Assembly (NCBI RefSeq): GCF_031760065.1
Contig: NZ_CP134500.1
Location: 7,192,001-7,256,000, forward strand
Origin: Streptomyces durocortorensis
Lineage (GTDB): Bacteria > Actinomycetota > Actinomycetes > Streptomycetales > Streptomycetaceae
Length of the DNA: 64,000 nt
Direction: 5' to 3'
Part shown: in pieces, positions 61,311 to 64,000 of the stretch
Layout: every line of letters starts with the position of its first letter
How positions within the stretch are numbered: the first letter of the stretch is position 1
Program-made: the position numbers and the translations under genes
Notes under the pieces: generated by a model
The model's input: the letters and a program-made list of their open reading frames with translations, nothing else
The model's database searches: none
What the model was told of the DNA's origin: nothing

Positions 61311-62107
61311 TGATCGTTTCAGAATGAGTCGAGTTGCGGGTCTTATGCTGGGTGATCTTGGTCGGCAGTGTGTCCGGAGTGCGTGCTGATCTTGTTCCTG
61401 ACGACTTGTGGGAGCGGGTGGCCCCGCTTCTGCCGCCCGTTCCCGAACGGCGCCGCCGCTACCCCGGACGGCTGCGTGTTCCTGACCGGGCGGCACTCGC
61501 GGGCGTCCTGTTCGTGTTGCGGACCGGTGTCGCGTGGCGTGATGTCCCCGCGGAGACCGTGGGCTGCTCCGGGGTGACGGCCTGGAGTCGGCTGCGGGAC
61601 TGGACCGAGGCCGGCGTCTGGCCACGCCTGCACGCTGCCCTGCTTGCCGAGCTTCGGCGTGCCGACCTGCTGGACCTGGACGACTGCTCCGTGGACGGCT
61701 CGCATGTCCGGGCCCTCAAAGGGGGGATCACGTCGGCCCCTCGCCCGTCGACCGCGCCCGTTCCGGCTCCAAGCACCACCTGATAGTCGACCGTCACGGG
61801 ACCCCGCTCGCCATGACGCTGACCGGCGGCAACCGGCACGACGTCACCCAGCTGCTTGACAAGTACCGCCGCCTGCTGTGGAAGCGCGGCATCAAGCCGT
61901 TGATCGCCCGGCGTGGCGTCGCCCACGGTTCCGGACTGGGCAAGGTGCGCTGGGTGGTCGAGCGTACATTCGCCTGGCTGCACCTGTTCAAACGGCTCCG
62001 CACCCGATACGAGCGACGCGCCGATTTCCATCAAGGTCTGCTCGAACTGGCCTGCAGCCTCATATGCCTGCGCCGCCTGCGGACCTCATTCTGAAACGAC
62101 CAGTTAC
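61306..62107 (+). mobile_element. IS5-type element copy 2
   Basis: Left GTAACTGATCGTTTCAGAAT (61306) and right end, in reverse complement GTAACTGGTCGTTTCAGAAT (from 62107), form 23-bp inverted repeats with one mismatch. Length is 802 bp. The right end overlaps the left end of the next IS by four bases (TTAC). Confidence 0.75.
61379..62094 (+). pseudogene. IS5-type transposase (two frames), second Asp segment deleted
   Basis: The upstream frame from GTG 61379 reads DLVPDDLWERVAPLLPPVPE and DLDDCSVDGSHVRALKGGIT (first Asp). A slip at AAAGGGGGG (about 61718) would join it, by -1 shifting, to the downstream frame DHVGPSPVDRARSGSKHHLI, MTLTGGNRHDVTQLL and VRWVVERTFAWLHLFKRLRT (Glu), ending at TGA 62092. 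In homologues about 35 residues, including ADRGYD with the second Asp, lie between TQLL and DKYRRLLW; they are missing in frame here. The enzyme is therefore probably inactive. Confidence 0.65.
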
Positions 62108-63145
62108 GAGCTGGTGCGTGATTGCGGGTGACGTGTTCTTGCTGGTGGGTGTCATGATCCGGATGTGGCGATCATGGTCAGTCGGACGGTTCTCGCGCAT
62201 CAGGTGTTCACGGGAGTCTCGCGGGGCCATCTTGCTTCTCTGGTTGAGGAGTTGGCCGGCCCGTGGCAGGCCGTGGTCGAGGGGCGTCGTCACGAAGCTC
62301 GCGGCGGGGCCAGGAAGCGTGAGGCAGGAGCCGGTGTCCGGCATTGGCTGGTGTTCGTCGACCGGCTCGTGGCCACGTTGGTTCACTTGCGGCACGATCT
62401 GCCGCATGTGGCGTTGGGGCTGCTGTTCGGCGTCGACCGCTCCACCATCACCCGTGCGATCGGCGAGATACGAGGGCTGCTGGCAGAGCGGGGATGCGCG
62501 GTCCCAGACCGGCCCGGCCTGAGGCTGCGAACCCCGGCGGATGTGTTCGCATACGCCCAGGCCGAAGGTATCGAGCTGCGGCTGGACGCCACCGAGGTCC
62601 AGGTCCGCCGGCCCCCGGCCAGCCGCGGCGGACGCCGTGCTTTCGTCTCGGGGAAGAAGAAGCAGAACACGATGAAGGCCACTGTCGTCGCCGACCATGA
62701 GGGCCGCAGGCTCTGGACCGATGCCCTGCGACCAGGGCGGATGCATGACGCGACCGCCGCACGCAACGAAGGCATCGGTACCTGTTTCCAGCACTTTCGC
62801 GACGTCGAAGTGCTCCTGGACGACGGCTACCTCGGACTCCGTCGCGATCATCCCGGCCAAGCGGTGACCCCGCCCAGGAAGGGAAACAAGATCAGCCCGC
62901 CCGAGGTCCTCGAAGCCCGCCTACAAGCCCGGCACCGGCACTCCTCGATGCGCATCACCGTCGAACACGCCCTCGCCGACCACAAACGCTGGAAGCAACT
63001 GGTCCGCTGGACCCACCGCCGAGAGAACCTGCCCGCCACCTACCGGGCCATGGCAGGCCTCGTCTCCGACCGCAACACCACCGGCTGATACAAACTCCCA
63101 GGTCAGGCACCCATGTCTCCAACGCAATCACGCACCAGCTCGTAA
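62104..63145 (+). mobile_element. IS with perfect 23-bp inverted repeats
   Basis: TTACGAGCTGGTGCGTGATT (62104 on) and its reverse complement ending at 63145 are identical over 23 bases. The element is 1042 bp and contains one intact transposase gene. A related but not identical end sequence (CAGTTGGTGCGGGATCAC) follows at about 63157. Confidence 0.8.
62174..63088 (+). CDS. DDE_Tnp_4-type transposase, intact
   Basis: The 304-residue protein from ATG 62174 (GTG 62165 also possible) has a helix-turn-helix (HVALGLLFGVDRSTITRAIG) and a full DDE: IELRLDATEVQVRRP (Asp138), VEVLLDDGYLGLRRD (Asp216 or 217) and MRITVEHALADHKRWKQLVR (Glu264). The terminal repeats are perfect and the frame is unbroken, so this is the most likely active IS in the right third of the window. 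Confidence 0.8.
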   Translation: MVSRTVLAHQVFTGVSRGHLASLVEELAGPWQAVVEGRRHEARGGARKREAGAGVRHWLVFVDRLVATLVHLRHDLPHVALGLLFGVDRSTITRAIGEIRGLLAERGCAVPDRPGLRLRTPADVFAYAQAEGIELRLDATEVQVRRPPASRGGRRAFVSGKKKQNTMKATVVADHEGRRLWTDALRPGRMHDATAARNEGIGTCFQHFRDVEVLLDDGYLGLRRDHPGQAVTPPRKGNKISPPEVLEARLQARHRHSSMRITVEHALADHKRWKQLVRWTHRRENLPATYRAMAGLVSDRNTTG

Positions 63146-63169
63146 GAGGTCGTCTCAGTTGGTGCGGGA

Positions 63170-63777
63170 TCACATTCCGCGGTCTGGGCCGTATGCCTCG
63201 CGAGTGGGCTGGCCTGGTCCTGCAGGTGGGTACTCCAGCCCCACGGGGCCGGGGTAGAAGGCCGCGCTGTCCCAACCGGTCATCTCCTCACCGACGAGGT
63301 GGCGGTACAACCACTCGGCGAAGGTCATGGGGTGTCCGACCCAGTCGCCCTCTGCCCCTTGGACCACCACACTGTCGGAGAACCCGTGGACCGACGAGGC
63401 TACGAAGACCGCAGCTCCTTGATCGGTGGCGGCGATGGGTATGAGACCTTCGGTGGTTCCGAAGCTGAGCTGGGGGAGTTGGCAGAAGACGCGAGGATCG
63501 TCGTCCGGCCCAGTGATGTAGGACTCCCATCTGCTATCAGCCCAGACTTCTGATGCCGAGCGGATCTCCTCGCCCAGGTTCCACCAGCCTGACGCAGGGT
63601 GAGGTGTCCGTTGATCTGCACTGGCGCATACGCGTCGACGATCTGTTTGTAGTCCCCCGGAAACGTCCTGCCGAGTTCCTCCTCCAGGCTGAGCCAGGCC
63701 GCAGGGGCGGCGTAGCGTTCCTCTCCGGGGCCCAGCATCGCGAAGACGGCCTGCAGGTAGTCGGTCATGGCGGTCAT
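63170..63777 (-). pseudogene. SMI1/KNR4-family protein, one frameshift
   Basis: From ATG 63777 (or 63767) the frame reads YLQAVFAMLGPGEERYAAPA, WLSLEEELGRTFPGDYKQIV and INGHLTLRQAG. Near 63585 it changes frame and continues NLGEEIRSASEVWADSRWES, EGLIPIAATDQGAAVFVASS and MTFAEWLYRHLVGEEMTGWD to TGA 63170. This is the SMI1/KNR4 (SUKH) fold, often an immunity protein of polymorphic toxins. No toxin gene is adjacent. One indel separates it from an intact gene of about 200 codons. Confidence 0.65.
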
Positions 63778-63879
63778 GCCTCTCGAAGATGCTTGCCGGG
63801 AATCGTTCGAGCCAGCATCGAGCACCTTTCCTGTCGACGGCTGGCCGGGGTCCTCGTTGTCATGGCATGGAGCCTTTTC

Positions 63880-64000
63880 CAACCTCACGTTGATGCGTGG
63901 TGAAGGACCAGGACGGCCTTCACGACGTCGGTGACTCGGTTGGTACTGCAGCGGAGTTTCCGCAGGAGGCGCCACCCCTTGAGGGTGGCCATGGCTTGCT
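63880..64000 (-). pseudogene. IS5-type transposase C-terminus, cut by the window edge
   Basis: The minus strand reads QAMATLKGWRLLRKLRCSTN, RVTDVVKAVLVLHHAST and stop, followed by TGAGGTTGGAAAAGGCTC, the same right end as the intact element at 47116-48001. The rest lies beyond the window, so completeness is unknown. Confidence 0.7.

Overview
The DNA is very GC-rich with the third-codon GC bias of an actinomycete, and nearly every recognisable protein is of Streptomyces type (PadR regulator, Tat-exported PhoD, PQQ-propeller Ser/Thr kinase, trypsin-nSTAND protein, IS110/IS5/IS256/IS3/IS4 transposases). No ribosomal, replication or central-metabolism gene is present. I infer accessory DNA such as a Streptomyces chromosome arm, an integrated element or a linear plasmid; genus and replicon cannot be fixed from the sequence.

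Layout. 0.5-4.4 kb: a co-directional FAD oxidoreductase, PLP aminotransferase and MFS exporter, like the edge of a small-molecule cassette. 4.4-9.4 kb: an HNH-like relic, a coiled-coil/winged-helix gene, and a compact module of XRE regulator (frameshifted), tyrosine-recombinase-like protein and 605-residue DDE protein, ending in strong hairpins. 10.2-11.2 kb: an autoregulated-looking padR/membrane-protein pair between two decayed transposase tails. 11.3-15.9 kb: an IS110 element, two decayed IS5-type elements, a DUF2283 gene and a small hypothetical gene. 16.0-20.8 kb: the most coherent system, a 1475-residue trypsin-nSTAND-propeller protein translationally coupled to a Trypco1/CU044_2847-type partner, with an IS inserted 66 bases upstream.

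20.9-24.1 kb: IS wreckage around contractile-sheath and YidB-like relics. 24.3-28.6 kb: a methyltransferase/unknown-protein operon, a nitrilase-family amidase and an alpha/beta hydrolase. 29.1-33.5 kb: a truncated RCC1 protein, then a wrecked type I-E CRISPR-Cas locus (two repeat-like units, cas8e fragments fused to a cas6e fragment) ended by a deleted IS110 copy carrying a 55-residue gene. 33.8-43.9 kb: hypothetical genes, an intact IS5-type transposase with a translationally coupled coiled-coil/winged-helix gene, a HAD-like gene, an internally deleted IS256, phoD with an upstream partner, and an IS4-type transposase fused to two winged-helix repeats.

44.3-50.6 kb: a winged-helix regulator plus a small secreted cysteine protein, kinase and proC pseudogenes, an intact IS5-type element, and a kinase gene frameshifted in a C7 tract. 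50.7-58.8 kb: a collagen-like repeat, an inverted fragment of the 28-kb hydrolase gene, zinc-finger and HNH genes, several transposase relics, an IS256, and methyltransferase/Nudix relics. 58.8-64.0 kb: a lipoprotein gene behind a 12-base G tract, a secreted peptidoglycan-binding-like protein next to a second regulator of the 44-kb family, two abutting IS elements, and a frameshifted SMI1/KNR4 gene at the edge of another IS.

Overall this is a mobile-element graveyard with a few conserved islands. The islands most worth attention are the Trypco1/trypsin-nSTAND pair, the HTH/recombinase/DDE module, the IS110 left-end RNA candidates, the IS5 element with its coiled-coil partner, and the twice-repeated regulator/secreted-protein pairing.
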